Below are positions 1 to 6,364 of a stretch of DNA of 6,375 bases, in pieces; position 1 is the first letter of the stretch; every line of letters starts with the position of its first letter. The position numbers were made by a program, and so were the translations under genes. The notes under the pieces are model-generated. The model ran no database searches and had not been told where the DNA came from. It worked only from the letters and a program-made list of their open reading frames with translations. The DNA is from Geobacter sp. UBA4074 (GTDB lineage Bacteria; Desulfobacterota; Desulfuromonadia; Geobacterales; Pseudopelobacteraceae): NCBI GenBank assembly GCA_002383415.1, contig DFYU01000055.1, positions 13,071 to 19,445 of the forward strand, read 5' to 3'.

Positions 1-611
1 GAGCCGACCGGCATCACCGAGACGTTGGCGTCGCAGCGAAACGACCCCTCCTCCATATTGCCGTCACAGATGCCGAGGTAGGTCACGATCTGATGCAGCT
101 GCTTCAGGTAAGCCACCGCCTCGTCAGCGGAGCGGAAATCCGGCTCGGAGACCACCTCAAGCAGTGGTGTGCCGGCCCGGTTCAGGTCGACCCCGGAGCC
201 GCTGCCCAGCCCATGCACCAGTTTGCCGGCATCCTCTTCCATATGGATACGGGTGATGCCGATCCGTTTGGGGGCTTGGCCCTCCAGTTGTATCTCCAGC
301 CAGCCCTTTTCGCAGATCGGCTGCTCGAACTGGCTGATCTGGTAGCCCTTGGGCAGGTCGGGGTAGAAATAGTTTTTGCGGGCAAAGATGCTGCGGTGGG
401 CGATGGAGCAGTTGGTGGCCAGGCCGGCCATGATGGCTGCTTCAACCACCTGTCGGTTCAGTACCGGCAGGGCGCCGGGCAGTCCCAGGCAAACCGGGCA
501 GGTGTTCTGGTTCGGCTCGGCGCCGAATCGGGTGGAGCAGCCGCAGAAGATCTTGCTCAGGGTGTTGAGTTGGACGTGGACCTCAAGGCCGATAACGGGT
601 TGGAATCTCAT
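1..611 (-). CDS. gatB: Asp/Glu-tRNA amidotransferase subunit B, N-terminal part (cut by window edge)
   Basis: GatB is the kinase-like, tRNA-binding subunit of the cytoplasmic GatCAB complex. It phosphorylates the side-chain carboxylate of Glu-tRNA(Gln) or Asp-tRNA(Asn) before ammonia from GatA amidates it. The minus-strand frame starts at ATG 611-609 and stays open to base 1, giving 203 codons of a protein usually about 475-480 aa long, so the C-terminal part including the tRNA-binding tail lies outside. It opens with MRFQPVIGLEVHVQL, a typical GatB start with metal-site residues E10 and H12. C23, C25, C38 and C41 form the C-x-C...C-x2-C zinc knuckle. HMEEDAGK (E125) and LNRAGTPLLEVVSEPD (E152) supply the other family-conserved acidic positions. 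The ATG overlaps the gatA stop as ATGA. An AGAAGG ribosome site at 624-619, 7 nt upstream and inside gatA, supports this start and implies translational coupling. The identification is very secure; only the 3' end is missing. Confidence 0.97.
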   Translation of the reverse strand, partial: MRFQPVIGLEVHVQLNTLSKIFCGCSTRFGAEPNQNTCPVCLGLPGALPVLNRQVVEAAIMAGLATNCSIAHRSIFARKNYFYPDLPKGYQISQFEQPICEKGWLEIQLEGQAPKRIGITRIHMEEDAGKLVHGLGSGSGVDLNRAGTPLLEVVSEPDFRSADEAVAYLKQLHQIVTYLGICDGNMEEGSFRCDANVSVMPVG

Positions 612-2065
612 AGTGCTGCCTTCTGTCTGTGCCAGTCGGTGGTTTGTTCGAAGCTGTAGGCCGCCCGCAGGATCGTCTCTTCGCCAAAGGGGCGACCGAT
701 CAGTTGCAGGCCGATCGGCAGGCCGTTTGAGGCCGGCCGGGCCGGCAGCGAGATGCCGCAGATGCCGGCCAGGTTGACCGGGATGGTGAAGATGTCGGAC
801 AGGTACATCTGCAACGGGTCGGCGGTCTTTTCGCCGATTCTGAAGGCTGGGGTGGGGGTTACCGGTGTTAGCAGAACATCGACCTGCTTGAAGGCCTCGC
901 TGAAGTCGCGCTGGATCAGGGTGCGTACCTTCTGGGCCTTCAGGTAGTAGGCGTCGTAGTAGCCGGAGGAGAGGGCGTAAGTGCCCAGCATGATGCGGCG
1001 CTTAACCTCGGCACCGAACCCTTCGGCCCGCGATTGCATCATCATCTCGATCAGTCCCTGGCTGTCCTTGGCGCGATGGCCGAAGCGGACCCCTTCGTAG
1101 CGGGCCAGGTTTGAGCTGGCCTCGGCGGTGGCGATCAGGTAGTAGCAGGCCACGGCATAGCTGGTGTGGGGCAAGGAGACCTCGCGGAACTCGGCCCCCT
1201 GTGACTTCAGGTGGGCGATGGCGTTGTCCATGGATGCCTGCACGTCCGGATCGAGCCCTTCGATAAAATACTCTTTGGGCAGACCGATGGTGAGGCCCTT
1301 GACGTCGTTTGTAAGGCTGGCGCGGTAATCCGGCACCGGCTGGTCGATGCTGGTGGAGTCCTTGGGGTCGTGACCGGCGATGGTCTGCAACAGCAGGGCC
1401 GCATCGGTCACGTCGCGGGTAACCGGTCCGACCTGGTCCAGGGACGAGGCGTAGGCGATCACGCCATAGCGGGACACCCGGCCGTAGGTCGGTTTGAGGC
1501 CGACGCAGCCACAGTGGGCGGCTGGCTGACGGATCGAACCGCCGGTGTCGGTGCCCAGGGTGGCGATGGCCTGTTGGGCTGCAACGGCTGCGGCCGAACC
1601 GCCGGAGGAACCGCCGGGGATGCGGTCGGTGTCCCATGGGTTGTGGGTGGGGCCAAAGGCGCTGTTTTCGCTGGATGAGCCCATGGCAAACTCGTCCTGG
1701 TTCAGTTTGCCGAGCAATACGGCTCCTTGACTCTTCAGGCGGGCCCAGGCGGTGGCGTCGTAGGGGGCGATGAAGTTTTCCAATATCCGGGAGGCGCAGG
1801 TGGTGCGCACCCCTTCGGTCAGGAAGATGTCCTTCAGGGCCAGGGGAATGCCGGTCAGCAGCTGGCAATCGCCGTTGGCAATCCGTTGGTCGGCGGCTTC
1901 GGCAGCTGCCAGGGCCTGGTCGGCAGCCACGGTGATGAAGGCATTGATCCGGCTATCAGTTGCCTCGATCCGTGTCAACAGCGCCTTGGTCGCTTCCACA
2001 GAGGAGACCGTGCGGTTCTTGAGCTGTTGGTGCAGTTGATGGATGGTCAGGGTATGCAGTTCCAT
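608..2065 (-). CDS. gatA: Asp/Glu-tRNA amidotransferase subunit A (amidase)
   Basis: GatA is the glutaminase subunit of GatCAB. It hydrolyses glutamine and passes the ammonia through an internal tunnel to GatB, which amidates Glu-tRNA(Gln) and/or Asp-tRNA(Asn). The 485-aa product has the usual family length and no break. It shows the amidase-signature Ser-cisSer-Lys triad: K78 in IPLALKDIF, S153 in the glycine/serine loop GGSSGGSAAA, and the nucleophile S177 in GTDTGGSIRQP. The 24-residue gap between the two serines is the one normal for the family. The C-terminus (ILRAAYSFEQTTDWH) is also typical. The ATG at 2065-2063 is preceded by AGGA at 2077-2074, 8 nt away. gatA lies 15 nt downstream of the gatC stop and overlaps the gatB start by 4 nt, so the three subunits are made from one transcript. 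Long open frames on the opposite strand and in another minus frame are composition-driven shadows. Confidence 0.99.
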   Translation of the reverse strand: MELHTLTIHQLHQQLKNRTVSSVEATKALLTRIEATDSRINAFITVAADQALAAAEAADQRIANGDCQLLTGIPLALKDIFLTEGVRTTCASRILENFIAPYDATAWARLKSQGAVLLGKLNQDEFAMGSSSENSAFGPTHNPWDTDRIPGGSSGGSAAAVAAQQAIATLGTDTGGSIRQPAAHCGCVGLKPTYGRVSRYGVIAYASSLDQVGPVTRDVTDAALLLQTIAGHDPKDSTSIDQPVPDYRASLTNDVKGLTIGLPKEYFIEGLDPDVQASMDNAIAHLKSQGAEFREVSLPHTSYAVACYYLIATAEASSNLARYEGVRFGHRAKDSQGLIEMMMQSRAEGFGAEVKRRIMLGTYALSSGYYDAYYLKAQKVRTLIQRDFSEAFKQVDVLLTPVTPTPAFRIGEKTADPLQMYLSDIFTIPVNLAGICGISLPARPASNGLPIGLQLIGRPFGEETILRAAYSFEQTTDWHRQKAAL

Positions 2066-2080
2066 GGTGCGCGTCCTGTT

Positions 2081-2368
2081 CTATTCGATCACCGGGGGGA
2101 CCTGGAAAAAGGTCTCAACCCGGCCGGGTGCGTTGTGCAGTGCCTTGTCGATGCCGATGGAGGCTTGCACGACATCGGGGCGGAAGGCGTTCTCCATCGG
2201 CACGGCGTGGGCGGTGGGCAGAATGCCGTCGGTGTTCAATTCGTTTAGGGTCTCCACATAGCTCAAGGTGGCGGACATCTGGCTGGCAAAGAGTTCCTGC
2301 TCGCTGTCGCTCAGCGTCAGGCGGGCCAGGCGGGCGACATGTTCAATCTCGGCGCGGGTGATGCTCAT
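2081..2368 (-). CDS. gatC: Asp/Glu-tRNA amidotransferase subunit C
   Basis: GatC is the small stabilising subunit that wraps around the GatA-GatB interface and helps GatA fold; it has no catalytic residues of its own. From ATG 2368-2366 the product is 95 aa, the usual size. It starts MSITRAEIEHVARLARLTLS, the characteristic N-terminal helix. It ends with the segment ALHNAPGRVETFFQVPPVIE, the typical GatC tail. The frame stays open upstream to a TTG at 2410 (14 more residues, acidic and unlike GatC), which I reject because it has no ribosome site and extends past the family start. The chosen ATG has only a distant AGAGGA (2387-2382), 13 nt away, so initiation may be weak or unusual. First gene of gatCAB. 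Identity is certain and the start is likely. Confidence 0.97.
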   Translation of the reverse strand: MSITRAEIEHVARLARLTLSDSEQELFASQMSATLSYVETLNELNTDGILPTAHAVPMENAFRPDVVQASIGIDKALHNAPGRVETFFQVPPVIE

Positions 2369-2430
2369 AGTGGTCTGGTTGTCCTCTTCCGGGGCTCTAT
2401 CCTGCCCCAATTCAGGTCAGCAAGCTATTC

Positions 2431-2460
2431 TCTCTAGCATAAAAGGGCGATTACTGGCAA
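2431..2460 (-). promoter_or_regulatory. Candidate sigma-70 promoter for gatCAB
   Basis: Reading leftward, TTGCCA (2460-2455, five of six matches to TTGACA) is followed after 18 nt by TAGAGA (2436-2431). That weak -10 is helped by an upstream TG (2439-2438), as in extended -10 promoters. A start near 2424 would give a leader of about 55 nt before the gatC ATG. This is the best candidate in the only intergenic space upstream of gatC, but the -10 match is poor and it is assigned by eye. Confidence 0.35.
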
Positions 2461-2491
2461 CTCTGTTCAGGGTAGCCAGAGTATTTTTTGC

Positions 2492-2521
2492 TTGACACCC
2501 CAGGGGAGGCTGTCGTAATGT
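2492..2521 (+). promoter_or_regulatory. Candidate sigma-70 promoter for rplM-rpsI
   Basis: A perfect -35 hexamer TTGACA (2492-2497) is followed after 18 nt by TAATGT (2516-2521), a partial -10 match. A T-rich run (2483-2489) sits just upstream of the -35. The predicted start near 2528 leaves a leader of about 50 nt before rplM. A consensus -35 fits a highly expressed ribosomal-protein unit. The -10 is the weak part of the call. Confidence 0.6.
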
Positions 2522-2542
2522 GCACCTCTTCGTACAACCAAT

Positions 2543-2565
2543 TCGGCCCAAAAGTCATGGGTCGG
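2543..2565 (+). promoter_or_regulatory. Hairpin in rplM leader
   Basis: TCGGCCC (2543-2549) can pair with GGGTCGG (2559-2565) to form 7 base pairs, two of them G-U, closing a 9-nt loop. It sits inside the predicted rplM 5' leader and ends 3 nt before the GAGG ribosome site. It could influence L13 translation or be a feedback target for L13. Short stems like this also arise by chance in GC-rich DNA, and I do not recognise it as a known leader family. Confidence 0.3.
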
Positions 2566-2568
2566 TGT

Positions 2569-2572
2569 GAGG
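2569..2572 (+). promoter_or_regulatory. rplM ribosome binding site (decides the start)
   Basis: GAGG lies 6 nt before the ATG at 2579. The alternative in-frame GTG at 2567 overlaps this site and has no ribosome site of its own, so the ATG is the start. Confidence 0.8.
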
Positions 2573-2578
2573 ATCGCA

Positions 2579-3007
2579 ATGAAAACCGAAGTTGCAAAAA
2601 AAGAGCAAGTTACCCATCAGTGGTTCGTGGTGGATGCGGAAAATGTCGTGCTGGGTCGCCTGGCCACCCAGATTGCCAATGTGTTGCGCGGCAAGCATAA
2701 GCCGATCTTTACCCCCAGCGTCGATACCGGTGACTTTGTGATCGTGCTGAATGCCGACAAGATTGCCCTGACCGGCAACAAGCTGGCCGGCAAGGTGTAC
2801 TACCGTCACACCGGTTTCCCTGGCGGCCTGAAAGAGGCCACTGCCGGTGAGATGCTGGCCAAGAAGCCGGAAGAGGTGATCCGCAAGGCGGTCAAGGGTA
2901 TGTTGCCCAAGAACAAGCTGGCCCGCCACATGCTGAAGAAGCTCAAGGTCTATACCGGCTCCGCTCACCCCCATGAGGCTCAGCAGCCCAAGGCGCTGAC
3001 CCTGTAA
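2579..3007 (+). CDS. rplM: 50S ribosomal protein L13
   Basis: L13 is an early-assembly protein of the large ribosomal subunit that binds 23S rRNA. The product from ATG 2579 is 142 aa, the same length as the E. coli protein. Landmarks in order are WFVVDAENVVLGRLAT (about 15-30), RGKHKPIFTPSVDTGDFVIV (about 37-56), VYYRHTGFPGG (73-83) and the L13 signature AVKGMLPKNKLARHMLKKLK (about 104-123), ending with HPHEAQQPKAL. The frame can be extended four codons upstream to a GTG at 2567, but that would place the start on the ribosome site, so the ATG is preferred. It is the first gene of an rplM-rpsI pair, 38 nt upstream of rpsI, an arrangement conserved across most bacteria. Expression is probably high from the TTGACA promoter just upstream. 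Nothing in the protein is unusual. Confidence 0.99.
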   Translation: MKTEVAKKEQVTHQWFVVDAENVVLGRLATQIANVLRGKHKPIFTPSVDTGDFVIVLNADKIALTGNKLAGKVYYRHTGFPGGLKEATAGEMLAKKPEEVIRKAVKGMLPKNKLARHMLKKLKVYTGSAHPHEAQQPKALTL

Positions 3008-3045
3008 TCAACGGTTTAACGTTTACGTTTCGAGGAGATAGTATC

Positions 3046-3438
3046 ATGGCAGCTGTCAGTTTTTACGGTACCGGCAAGCGGAAGAGCTCCATTGCCCGTG
3101 TGTGGCTCAAGCCCGGCGCAGGCCGGATTGTGGTCAACAACAAGACCCTGGATGAGTACTTCGGTCGCGAGACCTCCAAGATGGTGGTGCGTCAGCCGCT
3201 GGAGCTGACCGAGAACGTCGGCAAGTTCGACATCTTCGTCAACGTCTGTGGTGGTGGTGACTCCGGCCAGGCCGGTGCCATTAAGCACGGCATCACCAAG
3301 GCGCTGCTGGAAGCCGATCCCGAGCTGCGGGCCAACCTGAAGAAGGCAGGCTTCATCACTCGTGATTCGCGCGTCAAGGAGCGTAAGAAGTACGGTCGCC
3401 GAGCAGCCCGCGCCCGCTTCCAGTTCTCCAAGCGTTAA
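3046..3438 (+). CDS. rpsI: 30S ribosomal protein S9
   Basis: S9 belongs to the head of the small ribosomal subunit, and its extended basic C-terminal tail reaches the P-site tRNA anticodon stem. The 130-aa product matches the E. coli length. It shows the N-terminal GTGKRKSSIARVWL (8-21), the S9 signature GGGDSGQAGAIKHGI (about 69-83) and a highly basic tail from about 107 that ends in QFSKR; the terminal SKR is the conserved end that contacts tRNA. The ATG is preceded by AGGAG (3033-3037) at 8 nt, a strong ribosome site. It follows rplM by 38 nt with no promoter or terminator seen between them, so it is co-transcribed. It is intact and ordinary. Confidence 0.99.
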   Translation: MAAVSFYGTGKRKSSIARVWLKPGAGRIVVNNKTLDEYFGRETSKMVVRQPLELTENVGKFDIFVNVCGGGDSGQAGAIKHGITKALLEADPELRANLKKAGFITRDSRVKERKKYGRRAARARFQFSKR

Positions 3439-3471
3439 TTTTTCGCCGGTAGAACGACATCAAGCACGGTT

Positions 3472-3503
3472 GAAAGGGAGGGCCCGCCAGGGCGTTCCCT
3501 TTC
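3472..3503 (+). terminator. Hairpin between rpsI and argC, possible terminator or attenuator
   Basis: GAAAGGGA (3472-3479) pairs perfectly with TCCCTTTC (3496-3503). Inside, after a G-U pair and one mismatch, GCCC (3482-3485) pairs with GGGC (3490-3493) around a GCCA loop. The whole is a long GC-rich stem starting 33 nt after the rpsI stop. The tract that follows (GCCATTTCT) is only weakly T-rich, so it is not a textbook intrinsic terminator. The structure ends 18 nt before the argC ATG and 9 nt before its GGAGG. It may partly end the ribosomal transcript while letting some through to argC. I see no clear separate argC promoter in the gap. Confidence 0.5.
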
Positions 3504-3521
3504 GCCATTTCTGGAGGCTCT

Positions 3522-4562
3522 ATGATCACCGTCGCAATTGTTGGTGCAAGCGGTTACACCGGGCTTGAGCTTATCAGGCTGCTGGACCGGCACCCGGAGG
3601 TTACGATCACCAGTGTTACCTCGGAGCAGAGTGCCGGCAGGCCGATCTCGGACCTGTTTCCGACCTTGCGGGGGCGATGCGATCTGTTGCTTGAACCGCT
3701 TGATCCGGCAACCATCGCCGCCAAAGCTGAGCTGATCTTTACAGCCCTGCCGCACCAGGCCGCCATGGCAGTGGTGCCGGCCTTTCTGGAGGCCGGTCGG
3801 AAGGTAATCGATCTGTCGGCCGACTATCGGCTGCATGATCCTGCCGTGTATGGCGCCTGGTACGAAGCTCATAAGAATCCTGAATTGTTGCAGGCTGCCG
3901 TGTACGGCCTGCCCGAGCTGCGGCGTGAAACGATCAGGCCTGCCTGCCTGGTGGCCAACCCCGGCTGTTACCCCACCAGCATCATCCTGGGTCTAAAACC
4001 ACTGCTGGACGCCGGTCTGATCGATCCGGCCACCATCATCGCCGATTCCGGATCAGGTGTCAGTGGCGCCGGACGGGCGGCCAAGGTGGATTCGCTGTAC
4101 TGCGAGGTCAACGAGGGCTTCAAGGCCTACGGCGTGGGCGGCCTGCACCGGCATACGCCTGAGATCGAGCAGGAGCTGTCTGAGCTGGCCGGGCAACCGG
4201 TGACCATAACCTTTACCCCGCATCTGGTGCCGATGGACCGCGGTATCCTGTCCACCATCTACGCTACGCCCACACGGGCGGTCACCACTGATGAGCTGGT
4301 GGCCCTGTATGCTGCTGCTTATCGGGACGAGCCGTTCGTACGGCCCTTGTCCAAGGGACAGTTGCCCTGCACCGCCTTCGTGCGGGGCTCCAATTTCTGC
4401 GACATCGGTGTAACTGTTGACAGCAGAACCAACCGGGTGATTGTGGTCTCAGCCATTGACAACCTGGTCAAGGGAGCCTCCGGTCAGGCGGTCCAGAACA
4501 TGAACCTGCTCTGTGGTTTTCCGGAGACACAGGGCCTGGAAGGGCTGGCCCTTTACCCTTGA
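3522..4562 (+). CDS. argC: N-acetyl-gamma-glutamyl-phosphate reductase
   Basis: ArgC reduces N-acetylglutamyl phosphate to N-acetylglutamate semialdehyde with NADPH, a cytoplasmic step of arginine (ornithine) synthesis. The 346-aa product has the family length. The N-terminus ITVAIVGASGYTGLELIRLL carries the NADP-binding Rossmann loop (GASGYTG, 8-14). The catalytic cysteine is C149 in VANPGCYPTS. The conserved GLHRHTPEIEQ (207-217) provides the active-site histidine (H209/H211 region). IADSGSGVSGAGRAA (173-187) and the ending DNLVKGASGQAVQNMNLL...LYP are also typical. The ATG is preceded by GGAGG (3513-3517), with a short 4-nt spacing. It lies 83 nt after rpsI with a hairpin between them, so it may be read partly from the ribosomal promoter. 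Its stop overlaps the start of the next gene (TTGA). No ARG-box-like operator was recognised. Confidence 0.99.
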   Translation: MITVAIVGASGYTGLELIRLLDRHPEVTITSVTSEQSAGRPISDLFPTLRGRCDLLLEPLDPATIAAKAELIFTALPHQAAMAVVPAFLEAGRKVIDLSADYRLHDPAVYGAWYEAHKNPELLQAAVYGLPELRRETIRPACLVANPGCYPTSIILGLKPLLDAGLIDPATIIADSGSGVSGAGRAAKVDSLYCEVNEGFKAYGVGGLHRHTPEIEQELSELAGQPVTITFTPHLVPMDRGILSTIYATPTRAVTTDELVALYAAAYRDEPFVRPLSKGQLPCTAFVRGSNFCDIGVTVDSRTNRVIVVSAIDNLVKGASGQAVQNMNLLCGFPETQGLEGLALYP

Positions 4563-6364
4563 GCCACCATCTCCCCACAACCCTTGAAGAAGCCCGTCGC
4601 CGCGGCTGGGATACGTTGGACATCATTCTGGTCAGCGGCGATGCCTATATCGACCACCCGGCCTTTGGCGTGCCGCTATTGGGCCGCTGGCTGGAGGTCC
4701 ACGGCTTTCGGGTCGGGATCATCCCTCAGCCGGATTGGCGTTCCAAGGAAGCGTTCATGGCCTTGGGGCGGCCGCGTCTGTTTTTCGGTGTCTCTGCCGG
4801 GGCCATGGATTCGATGGTGGCCCACTATACTCCGCAAAAAAAACTGCGTCACGACGATGCCTATACGCCAGGCAATCGCCACGGTGGCCGCCCTAATCGG
4901 GCCAGCATCATCTATACCTCGCGCCTGAAAGAGGCCTACAAGGATGTGCCGGTAGTGCTGGGTGGCATTGAGGCCTCCTTGCGCCGTCTGGCCCACTATG
5001 ATTTTTGGGAAGACAAGCTGCGCCGTTCGATCCTGCTGGATGCCAAGGCCGACCTACTGATCTACGGCATGGCAGAACGGCCGCTGTTGGAGCTGGCCCG
5101 ACGGCTGGAGCGTGGTGAGTCAGTTGGCGACATTCGGGATCTGCGAGGCAGCTGTTACGCCGGCCGGCACATCGCTGAAGGAGCTGTTCCGCTGCCGTCG
5201 TGGGAACAGTTAACCGCAGAAAAGTCCGCCTTTGCCGAGGCGCACCGGCTGATGGAGCAGGAGCAAAACCCATACTGCGGGCGGGTGCTGGTACAGTCTT
5301 ACGCCGACCGGTTAGTGGTCTGCAACCCGCCTGCCCGGCCGTTACATCCCAAGGAGCTAGATGCGGTCTATGCCCTGCCGTTCAGCCGGGAGCCGCATCC
5401 GCGCTACAAGGAGCAGATTCCGGCTTTCGAGCAGATCAAGCGTTCCATAACCACCCACCGCGGTTGTTTCGGCGGTTGCTCGTTTTGCGCCATCACCATG
5501 CATCAGGGCAAGTTCATCCAGTCTCGCAGTCCGGCATCGGTACAGCAGGAAGCGGGGCAGCTGAGTGCTAAAGGCTGGTTTAAAGGCCAGATCAGCGATC
5601 TGGGCGGACCGACTGCCAACATGTATGGCCTTTCCTGCAATGCGCCGGACAGTGGCCATGACTGCCGGCGACCCAGTTGTCTACACCCCGCAATCTGCCG
5701 GAACCTGCAGTGCAGTGACGTGCCGGCGGCCGAACTGCTGAGAAAGATCCGCAGCATGTCGGGTGTGCGCCAGGTGGTGGTTTCCTCGGGCATCAGGCAT
5801 GACCTGCTGGAACGGCAGCCCGCCTACTTCAAGGAGCTTGTTGCCCACCATGTAGGCGGGCTGTTGAAGGTGGCGCCGGAACATCTGGCACAGAGGGTGA
5901 CCGCCGTAATGCGTAAGCCGGACGGTGTGGTGTTTGAACGTTTTCTGGTCAGGTTTCGCGAGGAAAGCGGGAGGGTGGGCAAGCGTCAGGGGGTCGTGCC
6001 GTACCTGATGGCCGGACACCCCGGCAGCACGCTTGAGTCAATGGTCGAGCTGGCTCTGGCGCTGCGGCGCCTGCGGCTGCAGGTGGAGCAGGTGCAGGAA
6101 TTTACGCCGACCCCCGGTACTGCAGCCAGTTGCATGTACTATACCGGGGTCGATCCGGTCAGCGGCAGATCGGTCTATGTGCCGAGGGGGGATCGCGAAC
6201 GAAGACTCCAGAAAGGACTTTTATTGCTGCATCTGCCGGAAGAAAGAGCGCGGGTGTGCAAGGCGCTGCAGGAGATGGGGCGTGCTGACCTGCTGGGGCG
6301 CCTCGCGCTGCTGGAGGTGCCTGGCGCGCCAGTGAAACAGCACCGCAAGAAAACGCCCCACTGA
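4559..6364 (+). CDS. ygiQ: YgiQ-family (UPF0313) radical SAM protein
   Basis: This is a radical SAM enzyme of the YgiQ family, whose reaction is not established as far as I know. Of 601 residues, about 1-290 form the YgiQ-type N-terminal domain, with VSGDAYIDHPAFG (25-37), RLRHDDAYTP-like KLRHDDAYTPGN (95-106) and VVLGGIEASLRR (132-143). The radical SAM core follows: C303, C307 and C310 (RGCFGGCSFC) should bind the 4Fe-4S cluster, and ISDLGGPTANMYG (345-357) is a strongly conserved family segment. A second cysteine group lies at 360, 369, 374, 380 and 385. The tail from about 510 (QVQEFTPTPGTAASCMYYTG, then VPRGDRERRLQKGLL) matches the family C-terminal domain. The protein is shorter than E. 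coli YgiQ (about 740 aa as I recall) because it lacks an insert after about residue 200 and a long basic tail. The start is TTG, overlapping the argC stop as TTGA. The nearest ribosome-site-like GGAAGGG is 14 nt away, so translation probably depends on coupling to argC. The basic end QHRKKTPH is short. Confidence 0.93.
   Translation: MSHHLPTTLEEARRRGWDTLDIILVSGDAYIDHPAFGVPLLGRWLEVHGFRVGIIPQPDWRSKEAFMALGRPRLFFGVSAGAMDSMVAHYTPQKKLRHDDAYTPGNRHGGRPNRASIIYTSRLKEAYKDVPVVLGGIEASLRRLAHYDFWEDKLRRSILLDAKADLLIYGMAERPLLELARRLERGESVGDIRDLRGSCYAGRHIAEGAVPLPSWEQLTAEKSAFAEAHRLMEQEQNPYCGRVLVQSYADRLVVCNPPARPLHPKELDAVYALPFSREPHPRYKEQIPAFEQIKRSITTHRGCFGGCSFCAITMHQGKFIQSRSPASVQQEAGQLSAKGWFKGQISDLGGPTANMYGLSCNAPDSGHDCRRPSCLHPAICRNLQCSDVPAAELLRKIRSMSGVRQVVVSSGIRHDLLERQPAYFKELVAHHVGGLLKVAPEHLAQRVTAVMRKPDGVVFERFLVRFREESGRVGKRQGVVPYLMAGHPGSTLESMVELALALRRLRLQVEQVQEFTPTPGTAASCMYYTGVDPVSGRSVYVPRGDRERRLQKGLLLLHLPEERARVCKALQEMGRADLLGRLALLEVPGAPVKQHRKKTPH

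Noticed and set aside
93..659. 188-codon open frame on the plus strand opposite gatB
   Set aside because: It is antisense to a clear GatB coding region and spills into gatA; it has no recognisable domain or good ribosome site, as expected of shadow frames in GC-rich DNA.
1002..1868. 288-codon minus-strand open frame inside gatA in another frame
   Set aside because: It is very rich in Arg, Pro and His, typical of an out-of-frame read of GC-rich coding DNA, while the GatA frame carries all catalytic motifs.
1727..2248. 173-codon plus-strand open frame across gatA and gatC
   Set aside because: It is antisense to two confirmed genes, glycine/valine-rich, and has no family resemblance.
2567..2578. 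GTG start giving L13 four extra residues
   Set aside because: It would overlap the GAGG ribosome site; the ATG at 2579 gives the standard 142-aa protein.
2488..2700. 70-codon plus-strand open frame starting at the rplM promoter
   Set aside because: It overlaps the -35 box and the first third of rplM in another frame, so it cannot be a sensible gene.
4531..4552. AGGGCC/GGCCCT inverted repeat at the end of argC
   Set aside because: It is only 6 bp with a 10-nt loop, inside coding sequence, with no T-tract; such repeats are common by chance at this GC content.
4646..4669. Possible cobalamin-binding DxHxxG motif in the YgiQ N-terminal domain (YIDHPAFG)
   Set aside because: The spacing is wrong: Asp and His are adjacent and the glycine is one position too far, so there is no support for B12 binding from this motif.
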